Shown: positions 18,052-29,468 of the stretch, one piece after another
Layout: every line of letters starts with the position of its first letter
Numbering within the stretch: the first letter of the stretch is position 1
Origin: Alicyclobacillus kakegawensis NBRC 103104
Lineage (GTDB): Bacteria; Bacillota; Bacilli; Alicyclobacillales; Alicyclobacillaceae
NCBI RefSeq assembly: GCF_001552655.1
Contig: NZ_BCRP01000014.1
Location: 1-64,000 of the forward strand
Direction: 5' to 3'
Length of the DNA: 64,000 nucleotides
Position numbers and translations under genes: made by a program
The notes under the pieces: model-generated
Told to the model about the DNA's origin: nothing
Databases searched by the model: none
The model's input: only the letters and a program-made list of their open reading frames with translations

Positions 18052-18987
18052 TTACATACCGTCCGACATGCCTTGGTCCGACATGCCCTTGTCCGGCTTA
18101 CCGCCCGGTACGTCTTTGAACATGCCCGGCATGTACTGGCCGCCGTCCGCCCACACCGTGGCGTTGAACAGCCCCTTCGGGAACGCAGAGTAGGTGGCCT
18201 CCCCCATGACGCTCGGTTTCTTCAACTTCGCGTATCCAGCCTGCGTCAGAGCCGGGTAAGACTGTTTGGTTTGCTGCACCCAACTGTTGAAGTTTTCGTC
18301 ACCGACCGCTACCACGCGGAACTGGTCGTGAGCAAACCCTTCGCCGGTAAAGTTGGCGCCGTGACCGTAGTAGGTGCCTGCCTCGTCCGCCTGCAACCAT
18401 AGCCGCATCGACATCCCCGGCATCGTGTACTCCTGGCCGCCGAGTTGCGGCACCCAGAAGGAGTTCATCGGCGCGTCCGATGTGAGTTCAAACTGCACCG
18501 GCACGCCCGTTGGGATCTTGCAGTAGTTCACCGTCGCCACGTGCTGATCCGGGTACAGGAAGAGCCACTTCCAGTCGAGTGACACCACCTCCACCGTCAG
18601 CGGCTTCACGTTGTTCTCCGGAGGCTTGACGAGCGCGTACGTGGTTTTCACAGTCGCCGCCCCGAGAATCCCCACCACCACAATGGGTATCCCCCACCAC
18701 ACGAATTCCAGGACTTTGCTGTGAGCCCAATGGGGCTGGTACTGTGCTTTGTTGTCCGGCTTGTCGCGATACCGCCAGACGATGTAGAACATGAGCAAGA
18801 ACACGGGCACAATGACAATGAGTACGAGCACCGTCGAGAGCATAATCAGGTGCAGTTCCTGCCGGCCCACGGGTCCGACCGGGTGCAGCACCATGTACTC
18901 GGGACTGCAGCCCGACAGGAGCACGGCCATGGCCACCGCAAGCAGACCAGCCTGCCCCGCCCGACGACGCGTCTTGCGCCTGTCCAT
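18052..18987 (-). CDS. qoxA: Cytochrome aa3 quinol oxidase subunit II
   Basis: 311-aa lipoprotein (lipobox LLSGC, Cys27) with two helices and an extracytoplasmic cupredoxin domain. The CuA-binding cysteines are absent: where cytochrome c oxidases have the Cys-x3-Cys loop this protein reads GHGANFTGEGFAHDQF. That shows a quinol rather than cytochrome c oxidase. The C-terminus is Met-, Gly- and Asp-rich (GMSDQGMSDGM). ATG follows GGGGAGGAGAGA. It is the first gene of qoxABCD-ctaB-ctaA. Confidence 0.92.
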   Translation of the reverse strand: MDRRKTRRRAGQAGLLAVAMAVLLSGCSPEYMVLHPVGPVGRQELHLIMLSTVLVLIVIVPVFLLMFYIVWRYRDKPDNKAQYQPHWAHSKVLEFVWWGIPIVVVGILGAATVKTTYALVKPPENNVKPLTVEVVSLDWKWLFLYPDQHVATVNYCKIPTGVPVQFELTSDAPMNSFWVPQLGGQEYTMPGMSMRLWLQADEAGTYYGHGANFTGEGFAHDQFRVVAVGDENFNSWVQQTKQSYPALTQAGYAKLKKPSVMGEATYSAFPKGLFNATVWADGGQYMPGMFKDVPGGKPDKGMSDQGMSDGM

Positions 18988-19052
18988 TCTCTCCTCCCCT
19001 TTCCCGACAAAGGTGTGATGGATCAGCTGCTGAACAGCCTCGTCGCCGCCTC

Positions 19053-19068
19053 TCTCGACCGGTCGAGA
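19053..19068. promoter_or_regulatory. 16-bp perfect palindrome upstream of qoxA
   Basis: TCTCGACCGGTCGAGA lies 66 bases before the qoxA start codon. It is in the likely promoter or leader of the oxidase operon and could be an operator. The regulator is unknown. Confidence 0.35.
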
Positions 19069-19267
19069 CCGTTACAGTGTCATCGTAGTTGCGGAACCCC
19101 TCTCCCATAAGCCACAAAACGCGCATTTCGCGGCGCACAAGGAGACCAGTCGGAGTGGTGCATCTGCTTTGCGTGGTCGGACTAGTACAAAGGAAGGGGA
19201 TAAAAGAGACTGAAGGCACGAGGGATGAAGGGAGAATCGCTAGGGACATACGCATAAAAGAGCGTAC

Positions 19268-19386
19268 GCAAGTAACCGCCCCATGTCGATTAACGCCGCT
19301 GGGGCGGTCACTTGCACACTTGCAGGCGGGGACGCTCAAGGCGTGGTGCCCAGGAGTCGAAGGATGCCGCCTTCGACTCTCTTTTT
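19268..19386 (+). other. Structured intergenic region: long hairpin followed by terminator-like hairpin
   Basis: GCAAGTAACCGCCCC (19268-19282) pairs with GGGGCGGTCACTTGC (19301-19315) with one mismatch. About 40 bases later a 10-bp perfect stem GAGTCGAAGG/CCTTCGACTC (19354-19379) is followed by TCTCTTTTT. On the plus strand this could be a small RNA with its own terminator, but I see no convincing promoter. The terminal hairpin matches the one at 12985-13012. The 490-bp gap 18988-19480 contains no gene. Confidence 0.4.
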
Positions 19387-19480
19387 CATGTTGAGTGAGA
19401 CACAGCAAGAATACACGTCGATGCAGACGCGGATTGAGGAGGCGGATTTGAAACCGTCTCTCAAACCTAGGAGCGGCGGG

Positions 19481-21418
19481 CTACGCCTCGCGAATCCAGA
19501 CCGTCATCTCGCCCGGTCCGCGGTTGGCCCAAGCGTAGTACGGGATGGCCCGAATGCGGGTCTCCTCGCGCGAGGGCGGCTCGTACGAATAGAGCGCCGC
19601 GCCGGCCGGCGCAGCCGATTTGTACCCGGTGCTCTCCAGCACGACCACCCCGCCCAGCAGGTCGGGCTCGTACTTAGCCGCAATCGCCGCCTCCCGCGGC
19701 AGCGTGAGGTCGCGCAGATTCGCCCCATTGTCCGCCTCTTCCAAGCAGTACACGATGGGCCCGTATTGCAGCGCCACCTTGCCCGCGTCCTCGCGCAGCT
19801 CCGGGTGCGGATATATGCGCAGCGGCTGCATCGGCAGGTCCAGCTCAATCACGTCGCCGGACGCCCATGTGCGATTCAGGCGCGCGTACCCGTCTGCGGC
19901 GTCGGCCGGATCGACCGTCTCGCCGTTCACCCGTAGCGCCGGGGTAAGGCACCACCCAGGCAGACGCAGCGCCAGCGTGAACGCGGCCGGATCGTCTAGG
20001 TGGACGGTGAGGCGGATCCGCCCCTGCCAGGGCAGCTGCGACTCCTGCACCAGTGTCACCTGCTTGCCGCCGGCAACCTCGACACTCACGCTCGATCCGA
20101 TGTACAAATGCGCATAAATAGTCTCCTTGGCGGCGTCTGTGGTGTACAAGTACTGCCCCAATGAGGCCAGGAGCCGGGCGATGTTAGGCGGGCAGCAGGC
20201 GCAGCCAAACCACCCCTGGCGCTCGTATTTGACGCTGTGCATGTCGGCCCGGTAGTCGCAGGCGGACGGCCACACCTCCAACGGATTCACGTAGAAGTAG
20301 CGGCGCCCGTCGAGCGACATCCCGGCGAGCACGCCGTTGAACAACGCCCGCTCCATCACGTCCGCGTATTCGCGTCGAGGTTCAGCCTGAAGCATACGTT
20401 GGGCGAAAAACACCAAACCAATCGCCGCGCACGTCTCGGTGTAGGCGGTGTCATTGGGCAGGTCGTAATCGGTGGTGAACGCCTCCCCATTGTCCGCGGA
20501 TGACCCGATGCCTCCGGTGACATACATCTTCTTCTGCACGACGCTGTTCCAAAGCCGCCGACACGCGTCAAGCAACGACACGTCCCCGGTCTCCCGCGCC
20601 GCGTCGGCCACCGCCGTGTAGAAATACATCGCCCGCACTGCGTGGCCGATGGCCTCCGTCTGCTCGCGGATGGGCAGGTGCGACTGCGAATACTCAAACC
20701 CGAACCGGAATGGGGTCGTCTCCCCGCGCTTCTCCGCCTCGATTTGGAAATAGTGCGGCTGCCGCCCCCGCTCCTCGATGAAGTACAGGGCGAGGTCGAG
20801 ATACGTCCTGTTGCCGGTCGTGCGGTAGAGCTTAATCAGCGCCAGCTCGATTTCCTCATGCCCCGGATAGCCCGGAATCTTCCCAGGCCCGTGGCCAAAC
20901 ACCCGGTTGATATAGTCGGCGAAGCGGCACGCAATGTCCAGCAGCTTGCGCTTGCCTGTGGCCTGGTAATACGCCACCGCCGCCTCAATCAGGTGGCCCG
21001 CGCAGTACAGCTCGTGATCGTCGCGAAGGTTGGTCCAGCGCTTGTCCGGCTTGGTCAGCGTGTAGTGCGTGTTCAAGTAGCCGTCCGGCTGCTGCGCCCG
21101 GGCCAGCAGGTCAATGGCCTCGTCCGCCTTCCTTTCCAGCTCTTCGTCCCGTTCGTTCGCCAGCGTGTGGCCGACCGCCTCCAGCCATTTGTAGAGATCG
21201 CTGTCCTGGAACACCATGCCGTAATATTCACCTTCCGCCTCACCCGCGGCGATACGGAAGTTCTCGATAGTGTGGCTAGGTTCCACGTCCGGCACCTGGT
21301 CATTGAGCGCCTGCCACTGATAGGGGATGACCACGTCGCGGACGAGCGCCTGTCTGGGGGACCAGAACGGGTCTTGGATGCGGGCGGAGACTTGATTGGC
21401 GCAGATGGTCGCCGCCAT
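19481..21418 (-). CDS. GH127 beta-L-arabinofuranosidase
   Basis: 645-aa intracellular glycosidase without a signal peptide, close to the length of the characterised HypBA1 (about 658 aa). The zinc/nucleophile set of GH127 is visible: Glu328 and Cys330 in YTETCAAIG, and Cys408 and Cys409 in CACCPPNIAR, where the last Cys-Cys pair includes the catalytic nucleophile. It releases beta-L-arabinofuranose from short arabinosides. ATG 21418 is chosen because upstream residues do not fit the family; the AAAGG site is weak. It lies last in the arabinoside-use group. Confidence 0.9.
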   Translation of the reverse strand: MAATICANQVSARIQDPFWSPRQALVRDVVIPYQWQALNDQVPDVEPSHTIENFRIAAGEAEGEYYGMVFQDSDLYKWLEAVGHTLANERDEELERKADEAIDLLARAQQPDGYLNTHYTLTKPDKRWTNLRDDHELYCAGHLIEAAVAYYQATGKRKLLDIACRFADYINRVFGHGPGKIPGYPGHEEIELALIKLYRTTGNRTYLDLALYFIEERGRQPHYFQIEAEKRGETTPFRFGFEYSQSHLPIREQTEAIGHAVRAMYFYTAVADAARETGDVSLLDACRRLWNSVVQKKMYVTGGIGSSADNGEAFTTDYDLPNDTAYTETCAAIGLVFFAQRMLQAEPRREYADVMERALFNGVLAGMSLDGRRYFYVNPLEVWPSACDYRADMHSVKYERQGWFGCACCPPNIARLLASLGQYLYTTDAAKETIYAHLYIGSSVSVEVAGGKQVTLVQESQLPWQGRIRLTVHLDDPAAFTLALRLPGWCLTPALRVNGETVDPADAADGYARLNRTWASGDVIELDLPMQPLRIYPHPELREDAGKVALQYGPIVYCLEEADNGANLRDLTLPREAAIAAKYEPDLLGGVVVLESTGYKSAAPAGAALYSYEPPSREETRIRAIPYYAWANRGPGEMTVWIREA

Positions 21419-21563
21419 TTCACTCACTTGCCTTTCGTGACGCTCCACACATGCCACAATAGAGCGCGTTATTGCCCGGGTGGGTACTGTAATCAGCAAA
21501 GCCGCGGCACGATGTATCAGACATGTCACCGCGGCTTTTGAGTTCACAGTCACCGACGCAGGG

Positions 21564-24102
<2,539 letters not shown>

Positions 24103-24130
24103 TCGTATGCCTCCCCTCTCTTAAACTGGC

Positions 24131-25027
24131 TTACGCCGCCGATGCGGCCGAGGCCCCCGCCCCTGCTGTTGGCGTACGGCGCCGCCACAAGCGGTTCACT
24201 ATCAGTGCGATGACCGAGATCAGAATCGTGATCAGCGCGAGAAACACCGATAGGGTCGCGGCATACGGAAGGTTGGTCATCGAGAAGGCCATATTGTAGA
24301 TGTAGATGTTTGGTGTAAAGTCCGGCGAGATCGGTGTTAGCGCCGTCAACAGGAACGGTTCATTGAAAAGTTGCATGGAACCGATAAAGCTGAGGATACA
24401 GGTCATCACGATGGTCGGTTTCAGCAATGGCAGTTTGATGAAACGAGCCAATTGCCACTCGTTGCAACCGTCCAGTTTGGCGGCTTCATAGAGCTCGCTT
24501 GAAACTCCGGTCAAGGAGGCAATGTACAGAATCATGTTGTATCCTGCCCATTCCCAGGTAGCGATGTTGACGATAGCGTAAAGAAGAAAGCCGCTGGAAA
24601 GCGGATCGAACTTAAGGTCGTGCAGCAGCGGGTTCATCGACTTGGAGTACAGGAAACCCCACAGAATGGATGCAAACACGCCGGGCACCGCGTAAGGCAA
24701 AAGGAACAACAGACGAAACAACGATTTGAACTTCGCCCACTTGGTGTCAAGCAAGAGCGCCAACAGGAGGGCCAAAACAATCATGATGACTCCCTGTACA
24801 ACACCGTAAAAGAACACGCGGACGATGGACACCCAAAACTGATGGTCTTGTATGGCCGTAATATAGTTCTGGAAGCCGACAAAGTAGAGCACTCCCATGC
24901 GACGGACAAAGAAACTGATGTACACCGCGTAAATCAGGGGGACCAACAGGAAGGCCACAAAAAGAAGGAGAAAGGGCGCCAGAAACGTCCACGGCTGCAT
25001 GCGGTTCCGGATCATTTGTGCTGCCAT
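24131..25027 (-). CDS. araP: ABC sugar transporter permease (MalF type, AraP-like)
   Basis: 298-aa permease with six helices and the EAA loop LYEAAKLDGCNEWQLARFIKLPLLKPT (about residues 176-202). It forms the channel with the AraQ-like protein. It lies between the binding protein and AraQ genes. The ribosome binding site is modest (GGTGGGAA). The C-terminus is an Ala/Gly tail. Confidence 0.87.
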   Translation of the reverse strand: MAAQMIRNRMQPWTFLAPFLLLFVAFLLVPLIYAVYISFFVRRMGVLYFVGFQNYITAIQDHQFWVSIVRVFFYGVVQGVIMIVLALLLALLLDTKWAKFKSLFRLLFLLPYAVPGVFASILWGFLYSKSMNPLLHDLKFDPLSSGFLLYAIVNIATWEWAGYNMILYIASLTGVSSELYEAAKLDGCNEWQLARFIKLPLLKPTIVMTCILSFIGSMQLFNEPFLLTALTPISPDFTPNIYIYNMAFSMTNLPYAATLSVFLALITILISVIALIVNRLWRRRTPTAGAGASAASAA

Positions 25028-25103
25028 ATCATTCCCACCCCGATGTGTAGAGAGTTGCCCGGGGTAGGGCGATAGAGCCCACCCCGGGACAGCACAGCCT
25101 GAA

Positions 25104-26477
25104 TTAAGTGGTCACCTTGTAGCCCTGGGACTTGCCATAGGTGACAACTTTATCCTGGACATTTTGCAGCGCCTGCTGGATGGACTCCTTGTTGGTGAAC
25201 GCCTTACTCAACTCACTTGTCAATTGATTGAAAACGTAGGTTGACCAAGGGCTCCATTGGAATCCAGAGTAGACTTGGGGCGAAGCCTTCGCGAACACCT
25301 CTTTGTTGGACCGCTGGTTGTCCAACGCCGGGTTTGGAGCGTTAAACTGATCCAGTTTGAATCCATCGGAGCTGGCCGGGAAGAGCCCACCGCCACCGGT
25401 CTTGGCCGGCGATACGTCATGCTGCAACTCTTCCTCCTGCGTGTTGATGAAAGTGGCGAAGATAGCCGCCGCCTCCTGGTTCTTGGAAGCCTTTGTCACC
25501 GCTTGCACCGAGCCGCCGAAATCACCATCGACCTGTTGTCCAGCCTGCCACTGGGGAATGAACGCCACGTGCCACTTGTGCTGGCTCAGATTGTGATCCC
25601 ATGGCACCAACGTCTCGCTGTCAAACCAAGCAGCTCCCACCGCCGTCGCATAAACACCGTTGTTGATGTTCTTCTCCCAGGAAGGGCCGGAGGCCGTGAA
25701 GTCCACCGCCCCGGCATCCACAAGGCCCTTCCAGTAGCTCAGGACCTTGGCGATCTTTGGATCGGTGAAGTTGACCTTCCAACCGTCCCCGTCGCGCTGC
25801 ACGGGGGAGACGCCAGCCTGCCAGAACAGGGACTGAATCCATTGCGCATCGTTGTTCAGGAAGTAGGTGAAGTAGGCCTTTGGATTCTGCTTATGGAAGG
25901 CAAGCGCCTCCCGCTTGTATTCCTCCCACGTGGTCGGCACCTTCAGGTGGTACTTGTCGAAAACACTCTTTTGATAGAACAAGCCAAGCGGCCCCGTGTC
26001 TTCCGGTACGCCGTAGATGCGCCCGTCGTATGTGACCTGGTTGAGCACCCACTGCGGGAACTTGTCTTTATAGTTCTTCACGTAGGGAGTAATGTCCGCC
26101 AATGCGTTGGAAGAAATGTATTGCGGCATCACGTCGTATTCCAGCATGACCACATCCGGAACGCCGCTTCCCGACTGCAATACCGTGCTGAACTTCGTGT
26201 ACTCGGTGGTTCCGGCGCCGGCATTGACCAATTTGACTTTGATGTTTGGGTAGTATTTCTCGAAAATCTTCACTTCCCCGGCGGCATTCGGAACCCAGCT
26301 CCACCACGTGATGGTGGCGTTCTTTTTAAATTCCGGGTAGCCCGTCTTCGGATCGATCTTTAACTTCTGTGTTGAGGATGAACCGGACCCGCCACCTTGG
26401 GCCGAGCCGCAGCCGGCCACGGCCCCCATTGCCACCAATGCGGCGGAAGCGCCGAAGAGGATGTTTTTCAGCTTCAT
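25104..26477 (-). CDS. araN: Arabino-oligosaccharide ABC transporter, substrate-binding lipoprotein
   Basis: 457-aa lipoprotein: signal peptide MKLKNILFGASAALVAMG, lipobox GAVAGC, then the family 1 solute-binding fold. ATG 26477 follows a GGGGGAG site. It is the first gene of araN-P-Q-abfA-GH127. An AraR box and a strong promoter lie about 210-260 bases upstream. The ligand is inferred from the adjacent arabinofuranosidases and araBAD genes. Confidence 0.87.
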   Translation of the reverse strand: MKLKNILFGASAALVAMGAVAGCGSAQGGGSGSSSTQKLKIDPKTGYPEFKKNATITWWSWVPNAAGEVKIFEKYYPNIKVKLVNAGAGTTEYTKFSTVLQSGSGVPDVVMLEYDVMPQYISSNALADITPYVKNYKDKFPQWVLNQVTYDGRIYGVPEDTGPLGLFYQKSVFDKYHLKVPTTWEEYKREALAFHKQNPKAYFTYFLNNDAQWIQSLFWQAGVSPVQRDGDGWKVNFTDPKIAKVLSYWKGLVDAGAVDFTASGPSWEKNINNGVYATAVGAAWFDSETLVPWDHNLSQHKWHVAFIPQWQAGQQVDGDFGGSVQAVTKASKNQEAAAIFATFINTQEEELQHDVSPAKTGGGGLFPASSDGFKLDQFNAPNPALDNQRSNKEVFAKASPQVYSGFQWSPWSTYVFNQLTSELSKAFTNKESIQQALQNVQDKVVTYGKSQGYKVTT

Positions 26478-26584
26478 GCCGTGCTCCCCCTTTTCATTTA
26501 ACCTGATAATTCTTTCTTCTACAAAACCACAGAAACGCAATCGCTTCCAAAGGTACGAAACTATTCTCTTCATCGACCCCCTTA

Positions 26585-26596
26585 ATTTGTACGAAT
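26585..26596. promoter_or_regulatory. Degenerate AraR half-site
   Basis: ATTTGTACGAAT keeps one full AraR arm (ATTTGTAC). It lies in the leader of araN, downstream of the promoter, where a second operator would aid looping or roadblock repression. Confidence 0.4.
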
Positions 26597-26669
26597 CTAT
26601 GCACCCATGAGCCTATTTCCGCCTTCCCTCCACGACCTTGCTGGCTCGACAAAACAGGTAAACCTCGCA

Positions 26670-26685
26670 TGTTATCCGCTTACAT
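26670..26685. promoter_or_regulatory. Candidate catabolite-responsive element (cre)
   Basis: On the minus strand, ATGTAAGCGGATAACA fits the CcpA consensus except at one fixed position. It lies just downstream of the araN -10 element, so CcpA repression by preferred sugars is plausible. Confidence 0.35.
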
Positions 26686-26687
26686 TG

Positions 26688-26716
26688 ATAATATCCGCGA
26701 GAGTCCAAAGTGTCAA
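26688..26716 (-). promoter_or_regulatory. Sigma-A promoter of araNPQ operon
   Basis: TTGACA (26711-26716, minus strand) and TATTAT (26688-26693) are spaced 17 bp. The -35 is a perfect match and sits four bases from the AraR box. Confidence 0.75.
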
Positions 26717-26720
26717 TCAT

Positions 26721-26734
26721 TTTGTACGTACAAA
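26721..26734. promoter_or_regulatory. AraR operator
   Basis: TTTGTACGTACAAA is a perfect palindrome equal to the core of the Bacillus AraR box. It abuts the -35 of the araN promoter. Confidence 0.8.
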
Positions 26735-26802
26735 TTTTTGTGTCGATAGCGGTGGTTCGGACATTGGTGTGAAGAGGGCCCGGACAGAGCGGAAAACCAT
26801 GC

Positions 26803-26814
26803 ATTTGTACGGAT
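26803..26814. promoter_or_regulatory. AraR half-site
   Basis: ATTTGTACGGAT retains one AraR arm, about 75 bp upstream of the main box. It lies between the araR 3' end and araN. Confidence 0.35.
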
Positions 26815-26896
26815 GTCTTAGCCTCCACGTAACTGTGGAGCCATGCCAACCCGCTCGCATCCGGGCCTGAAAGATCTCTTTGGAGGGGACGCAAAT

Positions 26897-28045
26897 TCAA
26901 TTCGTGTCGTGGCTGGTTGGGGAGGAAAAGGCGGTTTCCACTTCGCGTGCCGACCGACGGACAATCAGTTCCGAGCCCAGAACATGGTCACGGTCATCTT
27001 TGCCACTCCCGAGTCCCCCTGGATTCTGTATGGCTTCCACCATAAACCGCGCCGCCGCTACCCCCATCTGCGTCTTGGGGTGCGTCATCGTGGTCAGCGG
27101 GACCTCTCCCACACTGGCCAGGGGCGCGTCGTCAAAGCCGACGATGGACACGTCCTCAGGCACCCGGACGCCATGTTGGCCGAGCATGGTCACCAGTTCA
27201 AACGCCACCTCGTCGTTGTAGCAAACGACGGCTTCCGGGCGCGTGTCCGGCGGGGCTGCGAGGATGCGCTGGGTAAGGGTCTCGACAGCTTCGCGCCGCG
27301 TCTCCGTCTCGTACATCGCGATAAAGCGCGATGCGGGCAGGATGCCGTGCGCCTTTAAGGCCTTCAGGAATCCGCGCATGCGGAATTTGCCCTGGACGTC
27401 ATCCGATTTGAACAGCCCGCCGATGCGGGTGTGCCCCAGTTCCATCAGGTGCTGGGTAATGGTCTGCGCAGCCCCCACATCGTCAATGCGAATGGTCGGC
27501 GTGCACAGTTCGAGATACGAGGCGTGGAGCATGACCATCGGGATGTTGCGTTCGAGAATCTGCAGATACAAGTCGAGATTCGGATTTGCCACGGCGCTTT
27601 TCGTCGGTTCAACAATCAGTCCGTCCACGTGCGTCTCCAAGATGCGCCGCAGGGCGTCCCGTTCCCGGGAGAAGTCATTGGACGTGCTGAACAACAATAC
27701 CGAATAGCCGGCCTGGCTCAGTTCCGATTCGATTCCGCGGATGATGGCGGGGAAGATATAGTCGTTGATGTATGTGGTCAGCACGCCAATTATCCGGGTG
27801 GGCACGGAGGTGCGCGAAACGTGGGGTTGTGCGACAAACGTGCCGCGGCCCTGCACACGACTGATCAGGCCGGCCGCCGCGAGCGACGATATGGCTTGCC
27901 GAATCGTGTGGCGGCTGACCCGGAACTCCTCGGCCAATTCAATCTCGGTGGGCAGTTGGTCACCGGGCTGGAAACGCCCATCCTGAATCCACTCACGTAT
28001 GGTGTCACTCACCTGCAGGTGCTTGGAAGTCTTTTTGTTCTCCAC
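26897..28045 (-). CDS. araR: Arabinose-responsive repressor AraR
   Basis: 382-aa regulator with the AraR chimera. A GntR winged helix forms the N-terminus (ELAEEFRVSRHTIRQAISSLAAAGLISRVQGRGTFV, about residues 38-73). A LacI/GalR-type sugar-binding domain follows (IIGVLTTYINDYIFPAIIRGIESELSQAGY; VCYNDEVAFELV; VSIVGFDDAPLA). It binds the boxes at 26721 and 34433 and is released by arabinose. GTG 28045 is chosen because GGGAGGGG lies nine bases upstream. It is last in the araBAD-M transcription unit, unlike Bacillus subtilis where it is separate. Confidence 0.92.
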   Translation of the reverse strand: MENKKTSKHLQVSDTIREWIQDGRFQPGDQLPTEIELAEEFRVSRHTIRQAISSLAAAGLISRVQGRGTFVAQPHVSRTSVPTRIIGVLTTYINDYIFPAIIRGIESELSQAGYSVLLFSTSNDFSRERDALRRILETHVDGLIVEPTKSAVANPNLDLYLQILERNIPMVMLHASYLELCTPTIRIDDVGAAQTITQHLMELGHTRIGGLFKSDDVQGKFRMRGFLKALKAHGILPASRFIAMYETETRREAVETLTQRILAAPPDTRPEAVVCYNDEVAFELVTMLGQHGVRVPEDVSIVGFDDAPLASVGEVPLTTMTHPKTQMGVAAARFMVEAIQNPGGLGSGKDDRDHVLGSELIVRRSAREVETAFSSPTSHDTN

Positions 28046-28138
28046 AAACTGCCCCTCCCTGGCCGTTCTCGCTGTCCTGGCGTTCTGGGTCAAGCCCTCC
28101 CCCACGCAGAATCCAGGACCAAAGATCAACTTTCAATT

Positions 28139-29455
28139 TTACCCCAACACCGCCTCCATTGCCCACGCCATGCGGCCTTGACCGGCCAAAAAGTCGAAGA
28201 TGGTGTACCTGTCGCGCAGCTCCCATGCGTGCTGGAACGTCTCCCGCAGAATGGGGCGGTCAACCTCCAGCCGCGCGCCTGCGTCCGCCAGGCCCATCAC
28301 CCCCAGCGCCCGCTCGACCTGCGCGAACCAGGAGAACTCGGGCTGCAAAGCGGCGAGAATGCTCTTGCGGCTCCACTCGCGCCAGTTGTCCTGGCGCGCG
28401 GCCAGACGCTCGGCCTTGCGCGCCTGGGCGGCCTCCACCGTCTCGGCCCCGTCGCCGTAAAACTCGCGCACCCACTCTCGCCAGGACATATCCAATGTGC
28501 GCGGCTTGGGCTGAACCAGCTCGTCAATCTGCGGGAGCAGCCGGTAAAACTTCATCATCCACGTGGTGGCGTACCCGACCTGGTGCCCGTGCGAGGCGTG
28601 CGCGCGCCGTCCCTTGTACGCGAGCAGGTCCCAGAAGTGGGAGAGGTGGTGCTCACTGCCGCTGCAGGGGCGCGAGTTGCCGACCATCGCCATCGCCACG
28701 CCGGCGTTGACCAGGCCTAAAAACAGCTCTTGCACCGCCCCGGAGTCGCGGCTGCGCAGCCCTTCAGCCGCGTCGATGCACACCTTGAGCGGCTTTTGCA
28801 CCAATTCGTAAGCAGCCGCGCAGAGCGGTTCCTGGTAAAGGGTGTGCGTCAGCTTCCAATCCAGCAAAGAGATGGTCTTGCCGACGAGATCGCCAAAACC
28901 AGCCTGAATCAGTTCCCACGGGGCTCTGGCGAGGACGGACGGATCGGCAAAAATCGCCCTCGCCGTGTGCGCCGGCAAGGTCGTCTTCAGGCCATCAAAC
29001 TGCAGCGCCGCCACGCTGGACGCGTACCCGTCCATCGACGGGGCGGTGGCGACGACGACGTAGGGGATGCTCTCCTTGAAACTGGCGTAGCGGGTGATGT
29101 CGTTGATGACGCCGCTGCCCACCGCCACCGCCACCTGCGCGCCCGTCTCGCGAATGCGCCGCCGCACCGCTTCAATCTGCGGTCGGTCGGGCAAAAGGTC
29201 GTGCGTCTCCGGGAAGACGTGCGTATGCACTTTGTGGCCCGCCGCAGCCAGCGCGGACGCGGCTGCCCCGCCGAGAAGCGGGTGGGTGTTGGCGTCGCTG
29301 ACGACCAGCCAGTCCTCCGCCTGCTGGGCGGCGGCGTAAGCCTTCAGGCGCTCCAGCATATCGGATCCGATGCAGACCTGCTCAATCGGCACGTGATGCG
29401 TTTGGCCGCAGGCACAGGCGACCGACCGGCCCATCCAGGCTTCCGCCGCGAGCAT
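28139..29455 (-). CDS. araM: Glycerol-1-phosphate dehydrogenase-like protein AraM
   Basis: 438-aa iron-type polyol dehydrogenase fold. It shows VAVGSGVINDITRYASFKESIPYVVVATAPSMDGYASSVAAL (about 133-174) and the histidine-rich metal segments GSEHHLSHFWDL and HASHGHQVGYAT. AraM of Bacillus makes sn-glycerol-1-phosphate from dihydroxyacetone phosphate. AGGAGGG lies seven bases before ATG 29455, 13 bases after the HAD gene stop. Its place in an ara operon is conserved, though its link to arabinose is not obvious. Confidence 0.9.
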   Translation of the reverse strand: MLAAEAWMGRSVACACGQTHHVPIEQVCIGSDMLERLKAYAAAQQAEDWLVVSDANTHPLLGGAAASALAAAGHKVHTHVFPETHDLLPDRPQIEAVRRRIRETGAQVAVAVGSGVINDITRYASFKESIPYVVVATAPSMDGYASSVAALQFDGLKTTLPAHTARAIFADPSVLARAPWELIQAGFGDLVGKTISLLDWKLTHTLYQEPLCAAAYELVQKPLKVCIDAAEGLRSRDSGAVQELFLGLVNAGVAMAMVGNSRPCSGSEHHLSHFWDLLAYKGRRAHASHGHQVGYATTWMMKFYRLLPQIDELVQPKPRTLDMSWREWVREFYGDGAETVEAAQARKAERLAARQDNWREWSRKSILAALQPEFSWFAQVERALGVMGLADAGARLEVDRPILRETFQHAWELRDRYTIFDFLAGQGRMAWAMEAVLG

Positions 29456-29468
29456 GGACAATCCCTCC

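Noticed and set aside
19268-19386. T-box or known riboswitch upstream of a plus-strand gene
   Set aside because: No T-box sequence and no plus-strand gene follows; no other riboswitch consensus recognised.
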